Source: Thaumarchaeota archaeon casp-thauma4
GTDB lineage: Archaea; Thermoproteota; Nitrososphaeria; Nitrososphaerales; Nitrosopumilaceae
NCBI GenBank assembly: GCA_001510295.1
Contig: LFEZ01000019.1
Coordinates: 1-51,849 of the forward strand
Direction: 5' to 3'
DNA: 51,849 nucleotides
In this document: positions 44,569-51,335 of the stretch, piece by piece
How the letters are laid out: each line of letters starts with the position of its first letter
Numbering within the stretch: position 1 is the first letter of the stretch
The notes under the pieces: model-generated
What the model was told of the DNA's origin: nothing
The model's input: the letters and a program-made list of their open reading frames with translations, nothing else
Databases searched by the model: none
Position numbers and translations under genes: made by a program

Positions 44569-44736
44569 ATGACTGATTTTAAAAAAATAGCAGCAGATGG
44601 ATTTGAAATTAACGCCAAAACCTTAGATAATAATCCTGATGATGCAGCAGCACGTTCTTACATGCTTGGGGTGATGATGGCTAAACATCTTGATGAACAA
44701 CATGTACAGCGTGCAAAACGATACGTGATTGATTAA
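44569..44736 (+). CDS. 55-aa soluble protein, unknown function
   Basis: A short helical protein; residues 10-45 (FEINAKTLDNNPDDAAARSY, then MLGVMMAKHLDEQH) look like a single helix-turn-helix pair of TPR type. ATG 44569 is preferred to TTG 44551. It is 19 nt downstream of the membrane protein gene, possibly the last gene of that cluster. Confidence 0.55.
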   Translation: MTDFKKIAADGFEINAKTLDNNPDDAAARSYMLGVMMAKHLDEQHVQRAKRYVID

Positions 44737-44811
44737 AAAAAATACTATGATTAATTATCACAGTTATTGAGATGCCACTTCTAATTTTGTAGATGCTGTT
44801 GGTTTAGATAC

Positions 44812-44940
44812 CCAAATGGATTTGATAATGGTTTCATGTCTTTTGACGATACATTTGAGAATACATTTGATGTTACAGGATCGTATGACTAGTATTGTCA
44901 ATTACATCCTTTGATGCAAGGATCAGTAACTATAGAATAG
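44812..44940 (+). pseudogene. plastocyanin-like (cupredoxin) gene remnant
   Basis: The frame reads PNGFDNGFMSFDDTFENTFD, VTGSYD, a TAG stop (44890-44892), then YCQLHPLMQGSVTIE and a second TAG (44938-44940). This is the C-terminal third of a thaumarchaeal cupredoxin, including the Cys-His-Met ligands, broken by an in-frame stop and lacking the N-terminal part and the first His. A complete relative is encoded at 2298-2918. The rest of 44737-45030 holds no gene other than the phnD promoter. Confidence 0.8.
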
Positions 44941-44959
44941 AGTTTTATCAGTTAATCTT

Positions 44960-44977
44960 ATTCTAAATTATTAGAAT
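44960..44977. promoter_or_regulatory. 18-bp palindromic operator-like site at phnD promoter
   Basis: ATTCTAA-ATTA-TTAGAAT has perfect 7-bp arms. It abuts and overlaps the TATA-like ATATAAAATA (44976-44985), which predicts a transcript start near 45007. A nearly identical 18-mer lies upstream of phnC. Confidence 0.55.
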
Positions 44978-45030
44978 ATAAAATAAGAATTCAGTATTAG
45001 TTTAATTAGCTTTGACTAAGTAAAATTTTC

Positions 45031-46038
45031 ATGTCTAGTGGAAAAATTGCAGGAATTGCCATTGGTACACTTGCCATTGGTATTGCAATAGGATTTTTCA
45101 TACCAAATGATTCTGGAATTGAACAAACTGTACCAGTGCCTATAATGCAGACTGAATCAGTAGATTATGGCATTGACAAAATAACAATTGGATTCATTCC
45201 TTCTGAGAACGCAGATGAACTCACGTCAAAAGCTGAATCACTTGCACGTTTCTTAGAATCTGAATTTGACGGTAAAGTCGATGTTGATATTGTCGTTCCA
45301 TCTAACTATGAAACAATAATTGAAGGATTAAGATTTGGACATATCCATGCAGCATTTATGGATACTGGACCTGGCTGGATTGCACATGATAGAGCAAATG
45401 CTGAAGTTGTAATGGCTGAAGTAAAGAATGGCAAAGTCGGATATTATGCAACAGTTTGGCAGAGATCTGATTCTAATTATTCATCTATTGATGAAGCAAT
45501 TGGAAATAAGGTTGCATTTACTAGCATTACTGGCTCCTCCGGATTCATCAGACCACTCGGAACTCTAGTCGATCGTGGATTAATCGATGTCGAAGGCGAT
45601 GATATTATTGCATTGAAACAAGCATTGGATAACTCATTTGAGTATCATACATTTGCTGGTGGATACAAAGCAGCCTTGGAATTGCTTTTGAATGGTTCTG
45701 TTGAAATGGCTTTCGGCTCTGATATCGCACCTGAACAATATCTAACCACTGATCAACAATCTCAACTCAAAAAAGTAGAAACACTTGGATTAGTTCCATC
45801 TCATGTATTTGTCGTATCTAATGATTTATCATCTGAGACAAAACAACATTTGGTAGATTCCATGGTCAAACTTAATCATCAAGATAACAATCAAATTCTC
45901 AAAGACGTTTATGGCGCTGATGCTTTGTTACCAACAACTGCTGAAATGCACATAGGAAACTTTGGGCAATATCTTGATTTGTTGCCTGGAATTGAAAAAG
46001 CAACATTTGATGAGAAAAACTACGACGCACCAAAATAG
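45031..46038 (+). CDS. phnD: phosphate/phosphonate ABC transporter substrate-binding protein PhnD
   Basis: A 335-aa membrane-tethered binding protein. N-terminal hydrophobic anchor (about residues 5-25) and then a two-lobe domain: ITIGFIPSENADELTSKAES, FGHIHAAFMDTGPGWI, FTSITGSSGFIRPL, AGGYKAALELLLNGSVEMAF. This is the PhnD/PtxB/HtxB pattern, which binds phosphonate, phosphite or hypophosphite; in thaumarchaea the ligand may simply be phosphate. First gene of phnD-phnC-phnE. Confidence 0.93.
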   Translation: MSSGKIAGIAIGTLAIGIAIGFFIPNDSGIEQTVPVPIMQTESVDYGIDKITIGFIPSENADELTSKAESLARFLESEFDGKVDVDIVVPSNYETIIEGLRFGHIHAAFMDTGPGWIAHDRANAEVVMAEVKNGKVGYYATVWQRSDSNYSSIDEAIGNKVAFTSITGSSGFIRPLGTLVDRGLIDVEGDDIIALKQALDNSFEYHTFAGGYKAALELLLNGSVEMAFGSDIAPEQYLTTDQQSQLKKVETLGLVPSHVFVVSNDLSSETKQHLVDSMVKLNHQDNNQILKDVYGADALLPTTAEMHIGNFGQYLDLLPGIEKATFDEKNYDAPK

Positions 46039-46041
46039 TTA

Positions 46042-46054
46042 TTTTTCTTTTTTT
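46042..46054 (+). terminator. oligo-T terminator after phnD
   Basis: T5-C-T7 within 4-16 nt after the phnD stop. It could separate phnD transcripts from the phnC-phnE unit, which appears to have its own promoter. Confidence 0.45.
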
Positions 46055-46087
46055 ATCTTAATTTGTATTTGTCACGCATAAATTCTC

Positions 46088-46105
46088 ATTCTATATTCTT
46101 AGAAT
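46088..46105. promoter_or_regulatory. 18-bp near-palindrome upstream of phnC
   Basis: ATTCTAT-ATTC-TTAGAAT differs from the phnD site at only two of 18 positions and has one arm mismatch. It lies about 20-30 nt before the AT-rich AGATTTATTTT (46124-46133) that would serve phnC. No gene lies in 46055-46161. Confidence 0.5.
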
Positions 46106-46161
46106 AAGAATCAATTTGATGTAGATTTATTTTCTAGATTTTTTGATGAATCTTGTTCGTT

Positions 46162-46974
46162 ATGGATATGTCGAAAACTGCTTCTTTTTCATCTATTGCA
46201 ACTTTGTCGATTATTCAAATGAGAAATGTGTCAGCTTCGTATGATTCGAAAAGTTTCGTTCTGAAAAACGTATCGATGAATGTTAAACGAGGTACAAATT
46301 ATGCAATTGTCGGTGCTTCTGGTTCTGGCAAATCCACGTTATTAAAATTGATGAATGGGATGATGATCCCAAGTGGTGGTGTTGTGTTGTATAACTACCA
46401 AAAACCAGATCTAAAAAATAGGCAATACCGAAAGTCAATTTCAAAAATTGGATATATCTCACAAACGTTGGGATTGGTAAAAAATTCTAGTGTATTGGAT
46501 AATGTGATGATTGGCGGTTTGCCAAGACTAAGTTTTTTTAATTCATTTTTCAAATTATTTCCAAAAGAAGAACTTGAACATGCGCATAAAGTTTTAAAAT
46601 TAGTAGGATTGGATGAGAAATCTAATCGTAAGGTTCACATGCTTAGTGGTGGTGAAAAACGTCGTGTTGCAATTGCACGTGCATTAATGCAAAAACCTGA
46701 TATTTTATTGGCAGATGAAATTGTATCCGAGTTAGACTCTGTAACTGCTAGAGAAATAATGGACGTAATAAAAGATGCACAAAAAAAATTCAATCTAACT
46801 GCAATAATGATACACCATGACATGAATTTGGCTTTAGAATACGCAAATCGAGTTGCAGTAATCAAAGATGGTGATAAAGTACTTGAGATTGGTGTTGAAG
46901 GTGAACAAATTATAGATTTTCAAACAGGTAATCTAACACAAGAAGAAATTTTGGAGATGTATAATGAACCCTAA
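46162..46974 (+). CDS. phnC: phosphonate-type ABC transporter ATP-binding protein PhnC
   Basis: A 270-aa ATPase. Walker A GASGSGKSTLLKLMNGM, Q-loop region IGYISQTLGLV, signature LSGGEKRRVAIARAL, Walker B ILLADEIVSELDS and the H-loop IMIHHDMNLAL. About 20 extra polar residues precede the first strand. It energises PhnE transport. ATG 46162 is used (46153 is a weaker TTG). The last 11 bases overlap phnE. Confidence 0.94.
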   Translation: MDMSKTASFSSIATLSIIQMRNVSASYDSKSFVLKNVSMNVKRGTNYAIVGASGSGKSTLLKLMNGMMIPSGGVVLYNYQKPDLKNRQYRKSISKIGYISQTLGLVKNSSVLDNVMIGGLPRLSFFNSFFKLFPKEELEHAHKVLKLVGLDEKSNRKVHMLSGGEKRRVAIARALMQKPDILLADEIVSELDSVTAREIMDVIKDAQKKFNLTAIMIHHDMNLALEYANRVAVIKDGDKVLEIGVEGEQIIDFQTGNLTQEEILEMYNEP

Positions 46975-47755
46975 AAATAATCTCTTAATTGGTGCAGTAA
47001 TTGCTGTTGTTGTTGTAATGTCTTATGACGTTGGTGTAGATCCTATTGCATTTGTTGAGGGGTTACCAAATCTTGGAATTGTTCTTAAAGAAATGACTGA
47101 GTTTGAATCTGAGCATTGGGGAACTGCATTTTGGGCAATGCTTGAAACAATTGAGATGGCGTTTATCGGTACTATTCTTGGTGTTGTAATATCTTTACCA
47201 CTAAGTATCTTTGCCGCAAGAAATGTCTCAAGCAAATATGTCTATGGACCATTACGTGCATTACTAGCTGCAACTAGAACATTTCCCTCAATCTTATGGG
47301 CAATTCTTTTTGTAATTGTAGTTGGTCTTGGATCTTTTGCAGGAATTCTTGCTATCACATTATACACAATTGGATTCATAAGCAAATTACAATACGAATC
47401 AATTGAGGCTATAGATTATGATCCTGTAGAGGCAACCACCGCAATAGGTTTATCAAAAATTCAATTAATCAGATATGTAATAATTCCTGAATCTGCACCC
47501 CATCTTCTAAGCCAGATACTGTACATGTTTGATTATAACGTCAGACAAACAAGCATTCTTGGAATTGTCGGTGCAGGCGGAATTGGATTTTACATTATCA
47601 ATTATATCAAATTCTTTGAATATGGAAAAGCTGCAGTCTTTATGCTTGTAGTGTTGATTGCTGTTCTTGCAATTGATTGGGCAAGTGTTAAAATTCGTGA
47701 TCGTTACATCATGAAAGCGCAACATGGTCAGCAAGTGAAAGTTGTAAAAAATTAG
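46964..47755 (+). CDS. phnE: phosphonate-type ABC transporter permease PhnE
   Basis: A 263-aa membrane protein with about six transmembrane segments, binding-protein-dependent permease fold: FWAMLETIEMAFIGTILGVV, RTFPSILWAILF, the coupling loop YDPVEATTAIGLSKIQLIRYVIIPESAPHL, split here by position 145-175, and GIVGAGGIGFYI. It overlaps phnC by 11 bases and so is translationally coupled to it. Confidence 0.93.
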   Translation: MNPKNNLLIGAVIAVVVVMSYDVGVDPIAFVEGLPNLGIVLKEMTEFESEHWGTAFWAMLETIEMAFIGTILGVVISLPLSIFAARNVSSKYVYGPLRALLAATRTFPSILWAILFVIVVGLGSFAGILAITLYTIGFISKLQYESIEAIDYDPVEATTAIGLSKIQLIRYVIIPESAPHLLSQILYMFDYNVRQTSILGIVGAGGIGFYIINYIKFFEYGKAAVFMLVVLIAVLAIDWASVKIRDRYIMKAQHGQQVKVVKN

Positions 47756-48004
47756 AATTAATTCATGTGGTCTGGGTTCAATCTTGCTTCCCTCTATGTT
47801 TGCGATAAAAAATAAAATTATTGGAACTCCTTGTTATGAAAATTCCTCATGTATCTGCTATACAATCGTGTATCACTTTGATTAGCATATGGGATATATC
47901 GTATTCTGACAAGAAATTTGAGTAAAAAAGGATGAAGAGATGCGCTTTTCAAGTTCTTTTTCAGAGACGCCAAAAATTAAATACATACGAGTTAGACGAC
48001 AATT

Positions 48005-48376
48005 ATGCCTGAATTTATTGAAGAAGAAACTGGAAGACGTTTGTACCATGAAAATGAAACCACTTTAGATATTGAAAAGGAAATAGCCAAGAAATTTATT
48101 CCAAAAAAAGGTGTGGTAACATCCAGTTACATGCATCGAGATATGGATGAAGAAGAACCATTTGATGTGGACCGTGCTATTGACGAAGTAGGGGTTCCGG
48201 TTTTACAGGAAAAAACAAAATTATCACTTTTTGATGTAGAGTACAAACTTTATGGAATGAAAGTGGTCCCAGTTGATAAAAACACAGGTAAAGCTCTAGA
48301 TGAAAAACAAGTTGAAACATTGCGAAAACAATTAATGAAAAACTGGCAATTCGTAGATGAAGATGAAGATGGGTAG
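48005..48376 (+). CDS. hypothetical acidic protein
   Basis: A 123-aa soluble acidic protein: GRRLYHENETTLDIEKEIAK, DEEEPFDVDRAIDEVGVPV and a C-terminal helix, ending in a run of Asp and Glu. No membrane segment and no cysteines. A TATA-like ATTAAATACA lies about 23 nt upstream. The upstream interval 47756-48004 shows no convincing gene. Its 3' end overlaps the start of the next small gene. Confidence 0.6.
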   Translation: MPEFIEEETGRRLYHENETTLDIEKEIAKKFIPKKGVVTSSYMHRDMDEEEPFDVDRAIDEVGVPVLQEKTKLSLFDVEYKLYGMKVVPVDKNTGKALDEKQVETLRKQLMKNWQFVDEDEDG

Positions 48377-48485
48377 CGTTTGTGAAGATTTAGAAGCAAT
48401 CCAACAACAAATGCTTGCAAATGTAATTGCAAAAATGAGAAGAGAATCTAAAGACAAAAAAGAAAAATTAATCGCTGTTCAGTAA
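48363..48485 (+). CDS. 40-aa basic microprotein overlapping the previous stop
   Basis: From ATG 48363 (or ATG 48369) to TAA 48483-48485: MKMGSVCEDLEAIQQQ followed by a helix rich in Lys, Arg and Glu. Its start overlaps the end of the upstream acidic protein (stop TAG inside the codon GGT-AGC), as in translationally coupled pairs. Acidic and basic partners encoded together suggest a possible complex; function unknown. Confidence 0.55.
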   Translation: MKMGSVCEDLEAIQQQMLANVIAKMRRESKDKKEKLIAVQ

Positions 48486-48493
48486 TGCTTTAC

Positions 48494-48502
48494 TTTTTAT
48501 TA
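48494..48502 (+). promoter_or_regulatory. TATA-like box of candidate structured RNA
   Basis: TTTTTATTA is centred about 26 nt before 48523, the first base of a long stem. That spacing is exactly what archaeal promoters show. Confidence 0.45.
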
Positions 48503-48522
48503 GAGACACGATCAATGTAATT

Positions 48523-48600
48523 TAGTGAGGGGCAACTTTGCTTAAAATCCAATACGCGTTAACTCCTGCGTAAACGGCAGATGCCACTCTGTCCTCACTA
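48523..48600 (+). ncRNA. candidate 78-nt structured RNA
   Basis: The interval folds by eye into one extended arm: TAGTGAGG (48523-48530) pairs with CCTCACTA (48593-48600); GGCA pairs with TGCC (48531-48534, 48582-48585); TTTGCT pairs with GGCAGA (48537-48542, 48576-48581, one to two G-U pairs); TACGC pairs with GCGTA (48553-48557, 48568-48572). The apical loop is GTTAACTCCT and the 3' side has a 7-nt bulge ACTCTGT. A TATA-like box is correctly placed. It is not a tRNA, and no C/D-box pair is visible; H/ACA geometry does not fit well. Confidence 0.5.
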
Positions 48601-48632
48601 TAATTATTATACTCAATAGTCTTAGATCCATT

Positions 48633-49031
48633 ATGACCGATTCAGTTTTTGATCCAAGATGTAAAGAAATTCAAAAACATAAAGGTGTTAGATTTGCAGC
48701 AATCATTAATCATAATGGAGAGAAAATTGCTGGTGGCTTTACCGAAGGTGTTACTCCATATGAAGGAAATGAAACAAAGTTACATGACTTTTACAAATTT
48801 GCACTAACCGTTTCTCTAAGAACTGACGAATTAAAAAATTCACTTGGTGCATTAAACTACATTGCGTCAAGACGGGACAAAGTAATTTTAATCAGTTTTC
48901 CATTTCCTGTTACGACTAACATACTTTTGATATCTGCTGAACCTGGTCTTGATATAGAAAATTTAGCTCAAAATGTAGTTAAAATTTTCTCAGATTCGTC
49001 TGGATTCACAAAGACGCTTGCTGACGACTAG
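48633..49031 (+). CDS. small roadblock-like protein, paralogue of 27130 gene
   Basis: A 132-aa soluble protein with GVRFAAIINHNGEKIAGGF at the N-terminus, a long central helix and a strand pair VILISFPFPVTTNILLISAE. Layout and the first block match the protein at 27130-27501. Thaumarchaeal genomes carry several such proteins (I recall DUF6659); function unknown. A TATA-like ATTATTATA lies about 26 nt upstream. It overlaps the convergent nitroreductase gene by 4 bases. Confidence 0.65.
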   Translation: MTDSVFDPRCKEIQKHKGVRFAAIINHNGEKIAGGFTEGVTPYEGNETKLHDFYKFALTVSLRTDELKNSLGALNYIASRRDKVILISFPFPVTTNILLISAEPGLDIENLAQNVVKIFSDSSGFTKTLADD

Positions 49032-49681
49032 TCTTTTTTCTCTACTACGTGAATAAGCTCTTTTAATTGTCTTCTTTGTTTTGCAGGTCTTTTCTTAATT
49101 GGATATCCAACACACAGAAATGATGTAGGTCTGAGATCTGTTCCTATGATTTCCTTTACTCTATCTTCATCAAACATACCTATCCATATACTGCTTAATC
49201 CTAATGCTGATGCGGCCAATTGAGAATATGCTGCAGCAAGTGTTGCATCCTGCATTGAAAATTTCATTATAACTTTTGCAGGAAAGTCAAGTTTTACCCT
49301 TGATGGGTTCATACAAAATACTAGTACTAGTGGCGTATTGACATAGGATTGGTTGTTTGCCGCTTTAACAAGCTCTTCTTTCGTATCTTTATCGCTAATG
49401 TAAAAAATCTCAAATCCTTGAAAATTACCTGCTGTTGGTGCAGTATCTGCAGCAGCTAAAATTTTATCAATTTTCCATTTTTCTATAGGATTTGTGGAAA
49501 ATTTTCTAGTTGATCTTCGAGTTGCCATGACCTTGAAGATATCTGTATTTAGCTTTTTCTCTGTTTTTTTGTTTAGAATACTTGTCATTAATCCTAGCCT
49601 AACCGACAAATCATTGTCTGACTCTTCCACTGGCTCGTATCCTTTAGGCCACGCACGTGTGGTGTCTATTTTCTTATCCAT
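49028..49681 (-). CDS. nitroreductase-family flavoprotein
   Basis: A 217-aa FMN enzyme. RRSTRKF at the phosphate-binding loop, AAADTAPTAGNFQGFEIFYI, then the core helix DATLAAAYSQLAASALGLSS followed by WIGMF. The family reduces nitro compounds, quinones or enones, or destroys flavin (BluB); the substrate is not deducible. There is an N-terminal extension of about 45 residues before the core. Confidence 0.9.
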   Translation of the reverse strand: MDKKIDTTRAWPKGYEPVEESDNDLSVRLGLMTSILNKKTEKKLNTDIFKVMATRRSTRKFSTNPIEKWKIDKILAAADTAPTAGNFQGFEIFYISDKDTKEELVKAANNQSYVNTPLVLVFCMNPSRVKLDFPAKVIMKFSMQDATLAAAYSQLAASALGLSSIWIGMFDEDRVKEIIGTDLRPTSFLCVGYPIKKRPAKQRRQLKELIHVVEKKD

Positions 49682-49715
49682 AATTTTCCTATAATCATTG
49701 GGATAAAAAATTTCC

Positions 49716-51029
49716 CTATCTTTTTAAATTTGATACGAAACTTTCTGTAGCCTTTTTCATATTTTTTACATCTGCACTTGAATGTGCATCTGAAAATGCT
49801 CCAAGTTTGCCTGGTAAGAAGAATATGCCATTTCTTGCTATCATCTCAAAATGATAATTGAATAGTTTTTTAGAATCACATTTTGCTGCATCTGCTGCAT
49901 TGTTAATTTCAGTCACCCCATTTCTTGGGAAATGTGTCATAAATAATGACCCTTTTCCTGTAACTATTACTTCTTCTGAAAAGATTTTTTTCAACATTTT
50001 TGTTGTTTCATTTCCAAGTCCATCTAGTTTTTTGTAAAGTACATTCTTTTTATTTTTCAAAATATCAAGTGTTGTATCTCCTGCAATCATTGATAATGGA
50101 TTTGCAGAAAATGTACCTCCTCCGATATACGTTCTACTTTTTTTAGAGTTTATCGATGTGTTGGCATGTTCCATAATTTCATCTTTTCCGCAAATTACTC
50201 CAATTGGAAATCCTCCCCCAACAATTTTTCCAAGTGTAACAATGTCTGGGTCAAGTTTCATAGTTGGATAAATGCATCCATATCTAAATCTAAATCCTGT
50301 TACAATCTCATCTAGCATGAATAATGCGTTATTTGATTTCGCCATCTCTTGTATTCCTTTCAAGTATTCTTCTGTTGCAGGAATTGCACCACCCCCTCCT
50401 AATACCGGTTCAACTAAAACTCCTGCCAAATCTTTTTTCACTGACTCTAAAATTCTTAATGATTCTTCCAAATTATTTAACGGTAACGATACGATATATT
50501 TTTCATCTATTAATCCTTGACTTTCAGAAACATCAAATGGCCAGTTTACTGTTTTGAGTAAATCGGTTGTATATCCATGCCATCCTCCATCAATTTTTGC
50601 AATAATTCTTTTACCTGTCACTGCACGTGCTAATCTGACTGAATACATTGTAGCTTCGGTACCTGTTGACGCATAACGAATTTTCTCTGCTACTGGAACT
50701 ACTTTTGAAATTTTTTCTGATAGCAAAATTGCATTTTCATTTGATGTTCCATACATCCATCCTTTTTTCAATTGTATAGCTGCTTTTTTCTGAACTTTTT
50801 TTTGAGCATGCCCTAAAATTAAACTCCAATGCCCCATCCAATAATCTACATATTTGTTCGAATCAACATCTTTGAGAAATTTACCTTCTGCAGATTTTGT
50901 GATAAATGGGTATGGCTCAAAAAATCTAATATTGTGATGAACCCCGTTGATGTGAATCTTTTTTGATTTTGCAAATAGTTTGAAAGATTTTCTGGTGTTA
51001 CCCTTGTAAATTTCTTGTATGCTGCTCAT
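49716..51029 (-). CDS. class III aminotransferase, glutamate-1-semialdehyde aminomutase-like
   Basis: A 437-aa PLP enzyme. N-terminal PFITKSAEGKFLKDVDSNKY, STGTEATMYSVRLARA for phosphate binding, DEIVTGFRFRYG with the conserved Asp, and the PLP lysine in TLGKIVGGGFPIGV. The pattern is nearest to HemL, which makes 5-aminolevulinate from glutamate 1-semialdehyde, but the family has non-HemL members; I do not assign the symbol. A TATA-like TAATATAATG lies about 26 nt before the ATG (leaderless). Confidence 0.82.
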   Translation of the reverse strand: MSSIQEIYKGNTRKSFKLFAKSKKIHINGVHHNIRFFEPYPFITKSAEGKFLKDVDSNKYVDYWMGHWSLILGHAQKKVQKKAAIQLKKGWMYGTSNENAILLSEKISKVVPVAEKIRYASTGTEATMYSVRLARAVTGKRIIAKIDGGWHGYTTDLLKTVNWPFDVSESQGLIDEKYIVSLPLNNLEESLRILESVKKDLAGVLVEPVLGGGGAIPATEEYLKGIQEMAKSNNALFMLDEIVTGFRFRYGCIYPTMKLDPDIVTLGKIVGGGFPIGVICGKDEIMEHANTSINSKKSRTYIGGGTFSANPLSMIAGDTTLDILKNKKNVLYKKLDGLGNETTKMLKKIFSEEVIVTGKGSLFMTHFPRNGVTEINNAADAAKCDSKKLFNYHFEMIARNGIFFLPGKLGAFSDAHSSADVKNMKKATESFVSNLKR

Positions 51030-51104
51030 AACTTATTTATTTTATTTTCTTTCATTATATTACTGATCGCCAATAACGATTGTTTACGCCTACTTTTTGA
51101 ATGG

Positions 51105-51112
51105 TTTATAAT
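51105..51112 (+). promoter_or_regulatory. probable rRNA operon TATA box
   Basis: TTTATAAT is the best TATA element in the 306-bp gap before 16S. The predicted start is near 51134, giving a leader of about 200 nt. The rest of 51030-51335 holds no gene, only this promoter, the aminotransferase promoter and the leader repeats. Confidence 0.5.
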
Positions 51113-51130
51113 GTCTTCTGTAACTCAAAT

Positions 51131-51217
51131 TTACGCATACGTAACGCTTTGGCGGCGCCTTTGATGAAGTATGGCAAGATGCCATTTTGTGATTTAGAGG
51201 CCTCCAGTTACGCATAC
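51131..51217. repeat. direct repeat TTACGCATAC in the rRNA promoter/leader
   Basis: TTACGCATAC occurs exactly at 51131-51140 (at the predicted transcript start, where it also begins TTACG-CATA-CGTAA, a short inverted repeat) and at 51208-51217 in the leader; a variant TTACGCCTAC occurs near 51083. It may be a processing or regulatory element. Confidence 0.4.
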
Positions 51218-51335
51218 AAAATGAGGATCTGATCAAAAGATCAAATCTGAGATGTGAAGATTATGTGCATTCCGTTAATTCCAATAATAAAAATTAGTTG
51301 TGCAAAAAATGTACTTTGAAAATAAAATAATATAG

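Noticed and set aside
47768-47800. GGGTTCAATC-like string suggesting a tRNA T-arm
   Set aside because: No acceptor, anticodon or D-arm pairing around it. No convincing tRNA was found anywhere in the window.
47798-47890. Plus-strand 28-codon frame with CYENSSCICY between phnE and the next gene
   Set aside because: No well-placed promoter, very short, and no second supporting feature.
47818-47986. Minus-strand frame of about 55 codons, MYLIFGVSEKELEK..., if one T of a six-T run is removed
   Set aside because: It needs a frameshift, ends after 34 codons as written, and no recognisable family block supports it. Weak compared with the case at 39283-39509.
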